Assembly: GCA_002424635.1 (NCBI GenBank)
Contig: DIKT01000012.1
Span: 1,594 to 37,444, forward strand
Source: Desulfobulbaceae bacterium UBA5611
GTDB lineage: Bacteria; Desulfobacterota; Desulfobulbia; Desulfobulbales; Desulfocapsaceae
Length of the DNA: 35,851 nucleotides
Direction: 5' to 3'
The notes beneath the pieces were generated by a model. That model was not told the origin of the DNA and made no database searches. It worked only from the letters and a program-made list of their open reading frames with translations. Below, piece after piece: positions 15,538-23,242 of the stretch. Each line of letters opens with the position of its first letter. Within the stretch, counting starts at the first letter, position 1. A program made the position numbers and the translations under genes.

Positions 15538-17262
15538 TTAAAGCAAGGCCCCAGGGGGTTGTAAAGGTACCGTCACCAATTGGAAATAAACCAATCCGTT
15601 GACCCCCTGACGATGGTCTTGTATTATTTTCAGGTTAATATAACGCTCAGAGCCAGAAATCGTATAGCGCTGACGCAAATGCTTTAAAAAAATATTCTTT
15701 GCCCAGCCTTCGAATGTCTGGTGTTCTGACTCCCAGAAACGTAAGACAACCCGACGGTTATCAATCATCGACGCGACCGCAGTTGAACGGTCGCCCAACC
15801 CTTCTCGTTTGAGAAAATCAAGATAAACTGGGGTTCCCACCGACCAGCCACCGGGAAGGAGCCGGATCTTCAAAATGGGATCATTTTCCTGGAAAGGGAG
15901 ATAATTGGGCGGGATATTAGTGTTGGCATTGACAATAATGGAATCAGGACCATTTATTTCTAAAACGACCCTAAGTGATTGATCGATATATTTTTTGGTC
16001 TCTTTTATTTGCTTAATATCGTTCATTCTCTCGCTGGCAATAGGGACAAATGAATATGTAAGAAAAATGATAAAGAGCAGAGGTGGTGCGATTTTCAAAA
16101 AAAACCAGCAGCTCTTTTCTTGAAAATCGTCAAAAATTATTAGTGAATTCAAGAACAGCATAAGAAAGCAGGGATAAGCAACACGCTGCGGAAATCTTAT
16201 CCCCATCAATAAGAGAACAACCGCGATTAAAAAGAAATAGAGGAACAAATTGCCCCCCCTTAATTCCCTGAGTTGATGTGGTTTACTTGCCAACAAAAGA
16301 ACCAGTATCCAGGCGAGAAGTACCCATAAATAAACGGCATATCTAGAGATATTTTGTTTAATATTTTCAATATTGAACTTTGATAACATTGAACCGTTTT
16401 TATCCAGAAAGGTGCTGATCTGCTCGGTATTGAAAAAAGTACTGTCATGCAGCCACCAACTCTTAGAAACTATATAATCTTCCTTGCTCCAATGCGCCGC
16501 AACGAGAGCCTGCGGGGTCTTTGAGTTCCACGATGCGCGGGAGGTATCGTGGAACTCACCACGAATCTTGTTGAACACCTTATATTCAGAGTAAACATCC
16601 CCGCGAATGACCATACCACTGAACAGATTCAATGTCAGGGCCATAATAAGAGGACTCAGGGCACACCAGGTAACTCTCCGCCCCGCCAGCATGAGAGTTA
16701 AGAACATTGGCAGAGCCAAGAGAATCAGAATCAGGAGAAGAGATGGTCTGAGCAGATAGGCGGCAGCAAGGGATGACGAAGCCAGCCAGAACCAAATATT
16801 TTGTGGTAGTTTACGGCGGACAGAGGGCACAATATAAGCACACCCTGTAATCCAGAGCAAAAGGCTGACGGCAGCAAAATTAATCTGGAAAGCGGTCAGA
16901 CTGATGAAGAATGCGACCCCCAGTAATCCCGCACCCTTTCCACCAACAGTGCGGCCAACCAGCAAAATCGTCAAACTCCCCAAAAAAAAGGCCAGCGCTA
17001 CTCCGGTATAAAGAAACAGTGAAAACCAGGGGATGGCGGGAAATAATTTATAGAGGAAAAAGAGCAAACCACCCAGTAAGGGTGAGAGAAAAACGCCTTC
17101 GGCACTGGGCGTTCGTCCGTAAAGACCCTTTACCAAGGATGTTATCCCCATATCGTCGTTGACTTCGTAGCGCACGGCTCCGAAACAAAAGAAGAGTGCT
17201 ATCAGTCCAATGGTGAAAAAAAGGGCTATTTTTACATCATATTTAGAAATATTATGACCCAT
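15538..17262 (-). CDS. Polytopic membrane protein, GT-C-like, unknown function
   Basis: From the ATG at 17262 the protein has 574 aa; in-frame TTG codons further up reach 17283, and an AGGAGG stands 12 bases before the ATG. About ten to twelve hydrophobic segments fill residues 10-400. An acidic stretch after the first helix (RYEVNDDMGITSLVKG) resembles the luminal D/E motif of GT-C glycosyltransferases or of Gtr-type O-antigen glucosyltransferases. The last 170 residues look soluble. It could be the periplasmic transferase that uses a polyprenyl-phosphate sugar made by one of the GT2 enzymes here. I do not recognise a named family, so the role is inferred from topology and location. Confidence 0.65.
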   Translation of the reverse strand: MGHNISKYDVKIALFFTIGLIALFFCFGAVRYEVNDDMGITSLVKGLYGRTPSAEGVFLSPLLGGLLFFLYKLFPAIPWFSLFLYTGVALAFFLGSLTILLVGRTVGGKGAGLLGVAFFISLTAFQINFAAVSLLLWITGCAYIVPSVRRKLPQNIWFWLASSSLAAAYLLRPSLLLILILLALPMFLTLMLAGRRVTWCALSPLIMALTLNLFSGMVIRGDVYSEYKVFNKIRGEFHDTSRASWNSKTPQALVAAHWSKEDYIVSKSWWLHDSTFFNTEQISTFLDKNGSMLSKFNIENIKQNISRYAVYLWVLLAWILVLLLASKPHQLRELRGGNLFLYFFLIAVVLLLMGIRFPQRVAYPCFLMLFLNSLIIFDDFQEKSCWFFLKIAPPLLFIIFLTYSFVPIASERMNDIKQIKETKKYIDQSLRVVLEINGPDSIIVNANTNIPPNYLPFQENDPILKIRLLPGGWSVGTPVYLDFLKREGLGDRSTAVASMIDNRRVVLRFWESEHQTFEGWAKNIFLKHLRQRYTISGSERYINLKIIQDHRQGVNGLVYFQLVTVPLQPPGALL

Positions 17263-17363
17263 TCCTGACAAATTCCTCCTCAATGTTAGCGAAGACGATC
17301 AAAAGCCTCAACATAAGGTGATAGGGCCAATCCCAAAACACCTATCATTTTCTAGCTGTCCTT

Positions 17364-17564
17364 TCAAGCAATTATGCGCATTTCAAGATGTTGCTCAACA
17401 TATAGAGCGGAAGATGACTCCTCACACAGGGGGTGATGGCTATAACGGTGCCCAATGTTTTCTGGTAAATAGTCTACCGTGGTAACATCATAGCCCATTG
17501 TGACAGCCTTCTGAATCGCAGGAAGTTGGAAGATTCCTGCGCCCAATATCATCAAGTGTTTCAT
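17364..17564 (-). pseudogene. N-terminal fragment of an ATP-grasp enzyme
   Basis: The first 45 residues (MKHLMILGAGIFQLPAIQKA, then VTMGYDVTTVDYLPENIGH) match the N-terminal preATP-grasp domain of carbamoyl-phosphate-synthase-like ATP-grasp ligases common in polysaccharide loci. After RYSHHP the similarity stops, and a stop codon follows at residue 67. The ATP-binding domain is missing. The downstream 17283-17363 stretch holds only an unsupported 20-codon frame. It is best read as a deletion scar. Confidence 0.72.
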
Positions 17565-17585
17565 TTCTTTAGTGGGATTTAAAAT

Positions 17586-19148
17586 TCATTCTTGATCTCG
17601 CGCCTTAAATACCAAGTAGGCAGGGTTTTGTGTGATCGGAACTATTTTCATATTTGCTTGAATATATGAAAAGACTTTTGGATGAGTGTTACGAAATCGC
17701 AATTCTTCACGCCCATCCAACGGAGAATCGAGAACAAATACAAAGCGTGGATTTGCAGACTTGATTCTTTCTATTTCCATATCCTCAAAAGACTCGCCAC
17801 GCTGCCATAACGCATAAACTGCCCACATTGGAGATTTACGTTCAAATAAAGCATAAGCACCAGGCCAAAAGGGTGTAACAATAAAGCTTTCGTCGTTGTT
17901 TGCGTATTTATCAACCAATTGTCGTAGCAAAGCAATTTCATTTGCTGTACCAGGTGCAACCTGAAGGTTGCTGCCGGATACTTCAACATCGACAAACTGG
18001 TAATTCTTCATGCATTGCCAACCCGGATGAAATACAAGCATTACCCATAAACTAGTAGCGCATAAAGCTGATGCAAGTGGCCATTTGAATCGTGTCTGAG
18101 CTGTCGACAAAATAACCAAGCATCCCACAAGTAGTGGGAAAATACCTTGGGCGAGGTGTCCAACATCCGCGCGTGAAAAAGCATAATGCGCGTAGGGAAG
18201 CGCCAGGAAAGCTGACGCGACCAACGCGGGCGGTACTTGTTTTTCCTTTAGTTTTCGATATACGACCCATATGACAGAGAGCCCTCCAAAAACAAGGGTT
18301 CCAATGAAGAAAAGACCGACCAACACACCGCGAGAAGCATCACTGACAGAGGCGCCTGCAAAGTTGACGGCCCAGGGCCAAGGCACAGGCAACGGTAAAT
18401 TGGTGGCCTTCCTTTCGAACAAAACATGAATGCTTTCCCAGAATGAGACCGCAAAACCTGGAATCAGGAGCGCCATGAAAATAACGGGGAGAAAGCCGAT
18501 CACAACCCCTGTACCCCAAAGTACGGACCCTTTCAAAAAGCCAGTACCAGAACGGTTCTTAATCGTGAGCCAAGCGATGACTCCAAGGCTACCGGCCGTG
18601 CCGTACATACCGTGGTTACGTCCAAAAACTGCAACCAACCCTACGCAGGCACCTGCAATAATGTAGCGTTTGGGTATTGGGTTCCTGATAAGAAAGGTTA
18701 GAATACCAATCAGCAGTATCGATAAAGAAATATCAAAAAGCTTGTGGCGTGGCAACATCCACACTACGAGGGTCGCCGCCGATATGATCCAGAAGAATGC
18801 GCTATTTTTACCTTCGCTTTTTTCAGACTGCGCAATTAATAACAGCCCCGTAAATAAACCTAGGACTTGAAAGATGGCTACGGCCGCACGCAGACTCATG
18901 ATGCCATTGTCACCAGCAACACTCAGCAAGGCTGCAGACCAGTAGTACCGCCCTGGATCATAAGCCATGAAGTCACGAATCGGCACTTCACCCAGCAATA
19001 CCCGCTGGACGCCATACCAAAGAAACCCTTCATCCCATAGATTAAATCCCTTGTTACCTTGCCAAATAAATAACAAGAAAATGACAAGGCATGAGATCGT
19101 TAGAGTTTTGATTGGAGTATGTTGATTGTGCTGTGCGTCTTGGCTCAT
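17586..19148 (-). CDS. GT-C-type membrane glycosyltransferase (GT39/ArnT-like)
   Basis: The protein has 520 aa from the ATG at 19148 (AGAAG 6 bases upstream; the frame extends to a TTG at 19166 that overlaps the truncated GT2's stop). After the first helix comes FNLWDEGFLWYGVQRVLLGE and PIRDFMAYDPGRYY, the acidic first-loop motif (DEG...D) of GT-C enzymes such as PMT, ArnT and AglS, which use polyprenyl-phosphate sugars in the periplasm. About ten more helices follow, and the last 130 residues form a soluble C-terminal domain. It probably decorates the exported glycan. Which lipid-linked sugar it uses cannot be told; the GtrB-like and DPM-like GT2 enzymes of this locus are candidate suppliers. 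Confidence 0.75.
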   Translation of the reverse strand: MSQDAQHNQHTPIKTLTISCLVIFLLFIWQGNKGFNLWDEGFLWYGVQRVLLGEVPIRDFMAYDPGRYYWSAALLSVAGDNGIMSLRAAVAIFQVLGLFTGLLLIAQSEKSEGKNSAFFWIISAATLVVWMLPRHKLFDISLSILLIGILTFLIRNPIPKRYIIAGACVGLVAVFGRNHGMYGTAGSLGVIAWLTIKNRSGTGFLKGSVLWGTGVVIGFLPVIFMALLIPGFAVSFWESIHVLFERKATNLPLPVPWPWAVNFAGASVSDASRGVLVGLFFIGTLVFGGLSVIWVVYRKLKEKQVPPALVASAFLALPYAHYAFSRADVGHLAQGIFPLLVGCLVILSTAQTRFKWPLASALCATSLWVMLVFHPGWQCMKNYQFVDVEVSGSNLQVAPGTANEIALLRQLVDKYANNDESFIVTPFWPGAYALFERKSPMWAVYALWQRGESFEDMEIERIKSANPRFVFVLDSPLDGREELRFRNTHPKVFSYIQANMKIVPITQNPAYLVFKARDQE

Positions 19149-19162
19149 ACTTGCTTCTGGCG

Positions 19163-19963
19163 TCAAAATGCCACCTTTATATATGCGGGGTACGTCACCC
19201 TTTTTGGCCTGCCACTATCTACATGCATAGCCACGCCTGCCCTGCTGTAAAAATTCAGCAATACTTTAAGCGCAGCCAGAACCCCCCAGCTTTTTGCCCC
19301 CGTATCATTGCCACCATGCTGTCGATACAGGATCAGAGGTTCGTGGAGACACTCCAGATGACCGAAGGTTACCGCCACCAGAGCGAGCCACCAGTCATGC
19401 ATCATGGCATCTTCGGCAATGGGTAACGCTTTTTTTTTCAAGGCCTCATTTAGTAGTATAGTGCAACCGGTAGCAGTATTCTGCAGCAGCAGCCGGTTGA
19501 GGATTTTTCCTTTTGCAGGATTACTTTTCTGGAAGTGCCACAAGGATTCAGCAATGAGATTCAATTTTGCATCGACCACTCTGGCATCAGTATGAAGTAT
19601 AAGGGGGGCATCTGCACCATACGCAGCTTCCATCTGAGCCATTTTTTGCAGAGACAGCTCTATCTTGTTCGGTAGCCAGACATCATCCTGATCACATAAA
19701 AAGATGTAATCCCCGCGGCAGAGGCTGATAGCTTTTTCAAAGTTCTTCACCGGCCCCAGATTGTTCTCATTGCGGTGAATATGAACCGCGAATTGCGCCC
19801 ATGTTTTAAACTCAGAGAGGATGGCAATGGTATTGTCATTTGAAAGGTCATCGCAGACCACCAGTTCATCAGGTCGCAGTGACTGGGCAGCGATGCTGGC
19901 AAGCTGTTCCTGGAGAAATTTCTCACCGTTATAGGTGCAGAGTGCGATGGATATCTTTACCAT
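19163..19963 (-). pseudogene. Truncated duplicate of the GT2 gene at 8187-9128
   Basis: Residues 4-242 are about 90% identical to the GT2 at 8187-9128 (ISIALCTYNGEKFLQEQL, VVCDDLSNDNT, DQDDVWLPNK). The last 23 residues (from GVAMHVDSGRPKRVTY) are unrelated, and about 75 C-terminal residues are missing. DNA homology runs exactly 19237-19954 against 8408-9125 with no gaps I can see. It has an intact frame and ends in an overlap with the next gene, so it may still be translated. The catalytic GT-A motifs are all present, so residual activity cannot be ruled out. The tens of residue differences show the duplication is not recent, or that it came from a related strain. Confidence 0.8.
19237..19954 (-). 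repeat. 718-bp direct repeat, copy 2 (within truncated GT2)
   Basis: This is the partner of 8408-9125. Homology ends abruptly at both borders: 3' after the codons for LLNFYSRA, and 5' at the start codon region. Confidence 0.85.
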
Positions 19964-20044
19964 ACTTGTGCTGCCAACGTTTCGAAGTTATCTAAACGAA
20001 ATAGCGAGGAACCAAAATATTTTAATCTGAAGAGAGTTCCTCGC

Positions 20045-20938
20045 TTACTCCTTTAGGAGATGGTAATTAAGCGAAGCTATAGTAAAAAAAACAACATCTC
20101 CCGCTACCGTCACCAACCGTCCAAGTACAATGGCCAATAAGAGATCCGCCTCCCCAACCACACCCTTCAGCAAAAACAGCAGGACCAGTTCACGCACGCC
20201 CAACCCCGCCGGCGCCCCAGGAGTAACCAGCCCAATCAACCATGCCAAGACATAAGCCCCGAGCAATGAAAGCCAGGGTAATCCACCATGCACAGGATTT
20301 TCGACCAGCAGTTCAAGCAACCCGACGAACAGCAACCCTGATAGCGTCAAAAAAACCGCATACCAGCCAAACGCTCGGGCAACTAGGGGGCTAATGAAAC
20401 GCCAAAGCAGAACGGCAACGATGGCCATTACCACGACAAACCCCACGGTACCAACTTCAACCGGTAAACCCTGCACGATCAATGGCATGACCAGCAAGCC
20501 GAAGAGCCCACCGGTAATGGAGATCAAACCTAACTCCCATACTGCGGATTTGGCCAGTGGCCAACCCGGTATGCCGGCGGACATCCCCATTGCCTGCCTG
20601 CCGGTAAGATGAAAGATATTGCCCGGTACATATCGGGCAATCTGGGAGATTCCATAGATCTTAATCGCCCAGCGACGTGAAGCGCTGACGCCGAACTGCT
20701 GCAGCAGATCTCGCCAGGCTAAGGCAAGCATCAGGCTCGACAGGCCATATATCATTGTCAGTCCCATCATTACCGACCATGCCGTTACATCGAAACGGGT
20801 GAAATCGATTTCGGTACCATAATCACGCAGGCGCAGGGCTACGAAGACAATGCCGACGATGGCCAAAGCAGTGCCGCCCCAATGTAGACCGAGCTTCAGG
20901 TTTGGGTGCATGGCTATTTTCAGCTTCGAGGCCGACAC
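20045..20938 (-). CDS. Lysylphosphatidylglycerol synthase TM-domain / AglD-like membrane protein
   Basis: The protein has 297 aa from the GTG at 20938 (ATG at 20911 is the alternative; neither has a strong ribosome site). Eight or so hydrophobic segments carry features of the LPG_synthase_TM/UPF0104 family: QIARYVPGNIFHLTGR in the middle and TPGAPAGLGVRELVLLFLL near the end, comparable to the family's PGGLGxRE block. Members are MprF-like flippase domains, AglD and many uncharacterised proteins in glycan loci, so a lipid or lipid-linked sugar transport role is plausible. It overlaps the upstream methyltransferase by 19 bases if the GTG is used, indicating co-translation. Confidence 0.75.
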   Translation of the reverse strand: MSASKLKIAMHPNLKLGLHWGGTALAIVGIVFVALRLRDYGTEIDFTRFDVTAWSVMMGLTMIYGLSSLMLALAWRDLLQQFGVSASRRWAIKIYGISQIARYVPGNIFHLTGRQAMGMSAGIPGWPLAKSAVWELGLISITGGLFGLLVMPLIVQGLPVEVGTVGFVVVMAIVAVLLWRFISPLVARAFGWYAVFLTLSGLLFVGLLELLVENPVHGGLPWLSLLGAYVLAWLIGLVTPGAPAGLGVRELVLLFLLKGVVGEADLLLAIVLGRLVTVAGDVVFFTIASLNYHLLKE

Positions 20939-21561
20939 AAAAGCATGGTCCAGGGCAGGGGGCTCTTCACCTCTACTACCTTAAAATATTTGGCCACCAG
21001 GCATCTAAAACTGTCCTTTGACCAATCATGAATATGTCCTGGCGTATTGCCCCAATCCTTGATGTATTTTCCTCGCGCCAGATTGAGCACGCTCCAGAGG
21101 GGCTCACGAGGCACACTAACGATCAGATGCCGGCCAACTACCCGTTGTAGGGCCTGTAACCCGGCTTCCGGGTGCTTCAGATGTTCGAGTACTTCGCAAC
21201 AGACGACAAGGTCTGCGCTGTCTTGGCCTGCTTCCAGGTCATAAATGCTACGGGCCTCGAAAAGTGAGGGGGGCAAACCTCGTCCTACCGCATTTTCACG
21301 GGCAAGCTCAATGACATGCGTGGAAAAATCACATCCCCTTGCTGTCATGCCCTGCCCAGCCCAGCGCAGCACCCAATAACCTTCGCCACAGCCGATTTCA
21401 TGTATTACACTGGGGGATACCTTGGTGACTAGCTCCGACAATGCCGACTCGAACCCCTTCATCATCCATTTGACGATCGGGTTACGTGAGCCATATTTGT
21501 CATAAGCATTACCGACGACAATGCCGTTTTCTTTGGCTCCGCCTGAAATCTTCACCTTCAT
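20920..21561 (-). CDS. Class I SAM-dependent methyltransferase
   Basis: The protein has 213 aa. Motif I is HEIGCGEGYWVLRW (54-67), the acidic residue ending strand 2 follows in GCDFS, and VVCCEVLEHLKHPEAGL is the usual post-I/motif II block; SVPREPLW matches motif III. This is the UbiE/Methyltransf_11/23 type, common in glycan loci as sugar O-methyltransferase or as a partner of GT2 enzymes. Its ATG overlaps the stop of the preceding methyltransferase as ATGA. The substrate is unknown. Confidence 0.85.
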   Translation of the reverse strand: MKVKISGGAKENGIVVGNAYDKYGSRNPIVKWMMKGFESALSELVTKVSPSVIHEIGCGEGYWVLRWAGQGMTARGCDFSTHVIELARENAVGRGLPPSLFEARSIYDLEAGQDSADLVVCCEVLEHLKHPEAGLQALQRVVGRHLIVSVPREPLWSVLNLARGKYIKDWGNTPGHIHDWSKDSFRCLVAKYFKVVEVKSPLPWTMLLCRPRS

Positions 21562-22121
21562 TTGTGATCCTTTTCGAAAACAGCGATCTGATTCGCACCA
21601 AACAAGAAACGCCGGTATGAAATAAGTTTCAAGCCGGCTTGAGTGCCAGCCATCTCCAACTTAGCATGATCCAGCAAGTCCTCATGCTCGTCATTGGCCT
21701 GCTTGCTGAACAGCCCAGCATTTGCACCTAGGCCATGGATCCAATCGATAGCCGGATGAGGAGTGGTCACAATCAAGCAGGCTCCTTCTGATTCATTTAG
21801 ATGTGCAGCCAGGGTTCGCAGAAATCTGACAGAATCACTGACATGCTCTATCACAGCCAACGAGACAATAGAATCAAATTGCTCATCCGCCTGCGGTAGC
21901 TCAGAAATAAAACGGTGTTCCGGAAATCGTAACCGTGCTTGATGCAAGGATATTTCGTCCATGTCCACGCCGAGATAACGGTCGCTGGAGACAAATGCGG
22001 CAAGTGCGCCGGAACCACAGCCGAAATCCAACACTTGCCCATGGAGATAGGGCTCCGCAGCTGCAAAGCGTTGTTTTCTTAGCCAGGGTGATAACAGCCC
22101 TTCTGAACCCTGGTCAGCCAT
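21558..22121 (-). CDS. Class I SAM-dependent methyltransferase
   Basis: The protein has 187 aa from the ATG at 22121, which has GGAGG 8 bases upstream; the in-frame ATG at 22127 is too close to that site, and a TTG at 22142 is less likely. VLDFGCGSGALAAFV (30-44) is motif I and LGVDMDEISLHQAR is motif post-I with the ribose-binding Asp. SIVSLAVIEHVSDSVRFL is the strand-4 block and CLIVTTPHP motif III. It overlaps its upstream neighbour (the GT2) by 8 bases and the downstream methyltransferase by 4. Two adjacent methyltransferases suggest two different methylation sites, or a complex. The target is likely a sugar or lipid carrier intermediate. Confidence 0.85.
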   Translation of the reverse strand: MADQGSEGLLSPWLRKQRFAAAEPYLHGQVLDFGCGSGALAAFVSSDRYLGVDMDEISLHQARLRFPEHRFISELPQADEQFDSIVSLAVIEHVSDSVRFLRTLAAHLNESEGACLIVTTPHPAIDWIHGLGANAGLFSKQANDEHEDLLDHAKLEMAGTQAGLKLISYRRFLFGANQIAVFEKDHK

Positions 22122-23085
22122 TCTCATGACCTCCGGAATCAATGCTTTTATTTTGAGACAATACGGCCGTCTTGAAACGAATGTCCTCGAGTAACTTCCG
22201 ATTCGCCGCCAACAAATCCGCTACAAAGGCGATCAACAGCGTCTGAAATCCCATCACCAGCAAAGCAGAGGCAAGAATCAAAGACTGCACATGCCCCTCG
22301 CCCTCGCCGCCCACGTACTTCCATAAAAAACGTAAGCCAATCAGGATTCCGATCCCCAACAATACCGAGCCAATGGTTCCGAAGAAACGAAACGGCCGAT
22401 AAATGATGAAAATACGGATTATAGTGATGATGCTGCGCTTAACGTATGATGGAATACTCTTCAGCAAGCGTGAAGGGCGCAGATCTTTATTGACCCGGAT
22501 CGGTACCGAAATGATGGCCATGTTCTTCTGCCCGGCCTGGATGATGGTTTCCAGCGTATAAGTGTAATCATTGAATACCATCAGGCTTTGGGCGGCAGTA
22601 CGGCTTATGGCGCGGAAGCCGCTGGGGGCATCGGGAATGTTGGTTTTGCTGGCCACGCGTACTACCCAGCTGCCCAGCTTTTGCAGCAGTTTTTTGACGA
22701 GGGAAAAGTGCTCGATCGTTTCGATGGGGCGCGCGCCAACCACGATATCGGCTTGACATGCAAGGATGGGTGCGGTCAGCGCCGGGATGTCGTCGGCATT
22801 GTACTGGTTGTCGGCATCGGTATTGACGATCACATCCGCCCCCAGACGCAGACAGGCTTCCAGTCCGTTCATGAAGCCGCGCGCCAGGCCTTGATTGCAG
22901 GTGTGGCTCACGACGTGGTCGACGCCGTTTTCCCGGGCGACACGCACAGTATCATCCTTGCTACCGTCGTCGATGATGAGCCATTCAACGGTGTCGAAAC
23001 CAGGAACTTGGCGCGGCAGGGCAGATAGGGCGATGGCCAGCGTTCCGGCCTCGTTATAGCAAGGGATTTGGATGATAAGCTTCAT
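22114..23085 (-). CDS. GT2 family polyprenyl-phosphate glycosyltransferase, GtrB/DPM-like
   Basis: The protein has 323 aa from the ATG at 23085 (the open frame runs back to a TTG at 23103). GT-A motifs: IIQIPCYNEAGTL (4-16), LIIDDGSKDDT (36-46), VIVNTDADNQYNADDI (85-100) and PDAPSGFRAISR. Two C-terminal hydrophobic stretches (about 240-268 and 278-302) make it a membrane-anchored polyprenyl-phosphate transferase. It should load a sugar on undecaprenyl phosphate for use by a periplasmic GT-C enzyme. A GGAGGC stands 11 bases before the ATG. It leads a tightly overlapping four-gene run: this gene, two methyltransferases and the AglD-like protein. Confidence 0.88.
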   Translation of the reverse strand: MKLIIQIPCYNEAGTLAIALSALPRQVPGFDTVEWLIIDDGSKDDTVRVARENGVDHVVSHTCNQGLARGFMNGLEACLRLGADVIVNTDADNQYNADDIPALTAPILACQADIVVGARPIETIEHFSLVKKLLQKLGSWVVRVASKTNIPDAPSGFRAISRTAAQSLMVFNDYTYTLETIIQAGQKNMAIISVPIRVNKDLRPSRLLKSIPSYVKRSIITIIRIFIIYRPFRFFGTIGSVLLGIGILIGLRFLWKYVGGEGEGHVQSLILASALLVMGFQTLLIAFVADLLAANRKLLEDIRFKTAVLSQNKSIDSGGHENG

Positions 23086-23242
23086 GGTACATAGTGCCTC
23101 CAAATTATTGTGAGGATTCGATAAATAGACTAACTGAATGAATTAAAGAATAGAAAGCCTCAGCACTATTTTGCCAAGTATGCGGTTAAGCCTATGGATT
23201 TTTTAATCATCTGCAGTTATTGGATTTATGGTAGGCTTGAAT

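Noticed and set aside
17290..17352. 20-codon frame (MIGVLGLALSPYVEAFDRLR)
   Set aside because: Too short, no visible ribosome site; it may be the end of a lost gene but cannot be supported.
19163..19963. Calling the second GT2 copy a normal gene
   Set aside because: The last 23 residues are unrelated to the family and about 75 residues are missing relative to the 8187-9128 copy, so it is listed as a truncated duplicate, though it may still be translated.
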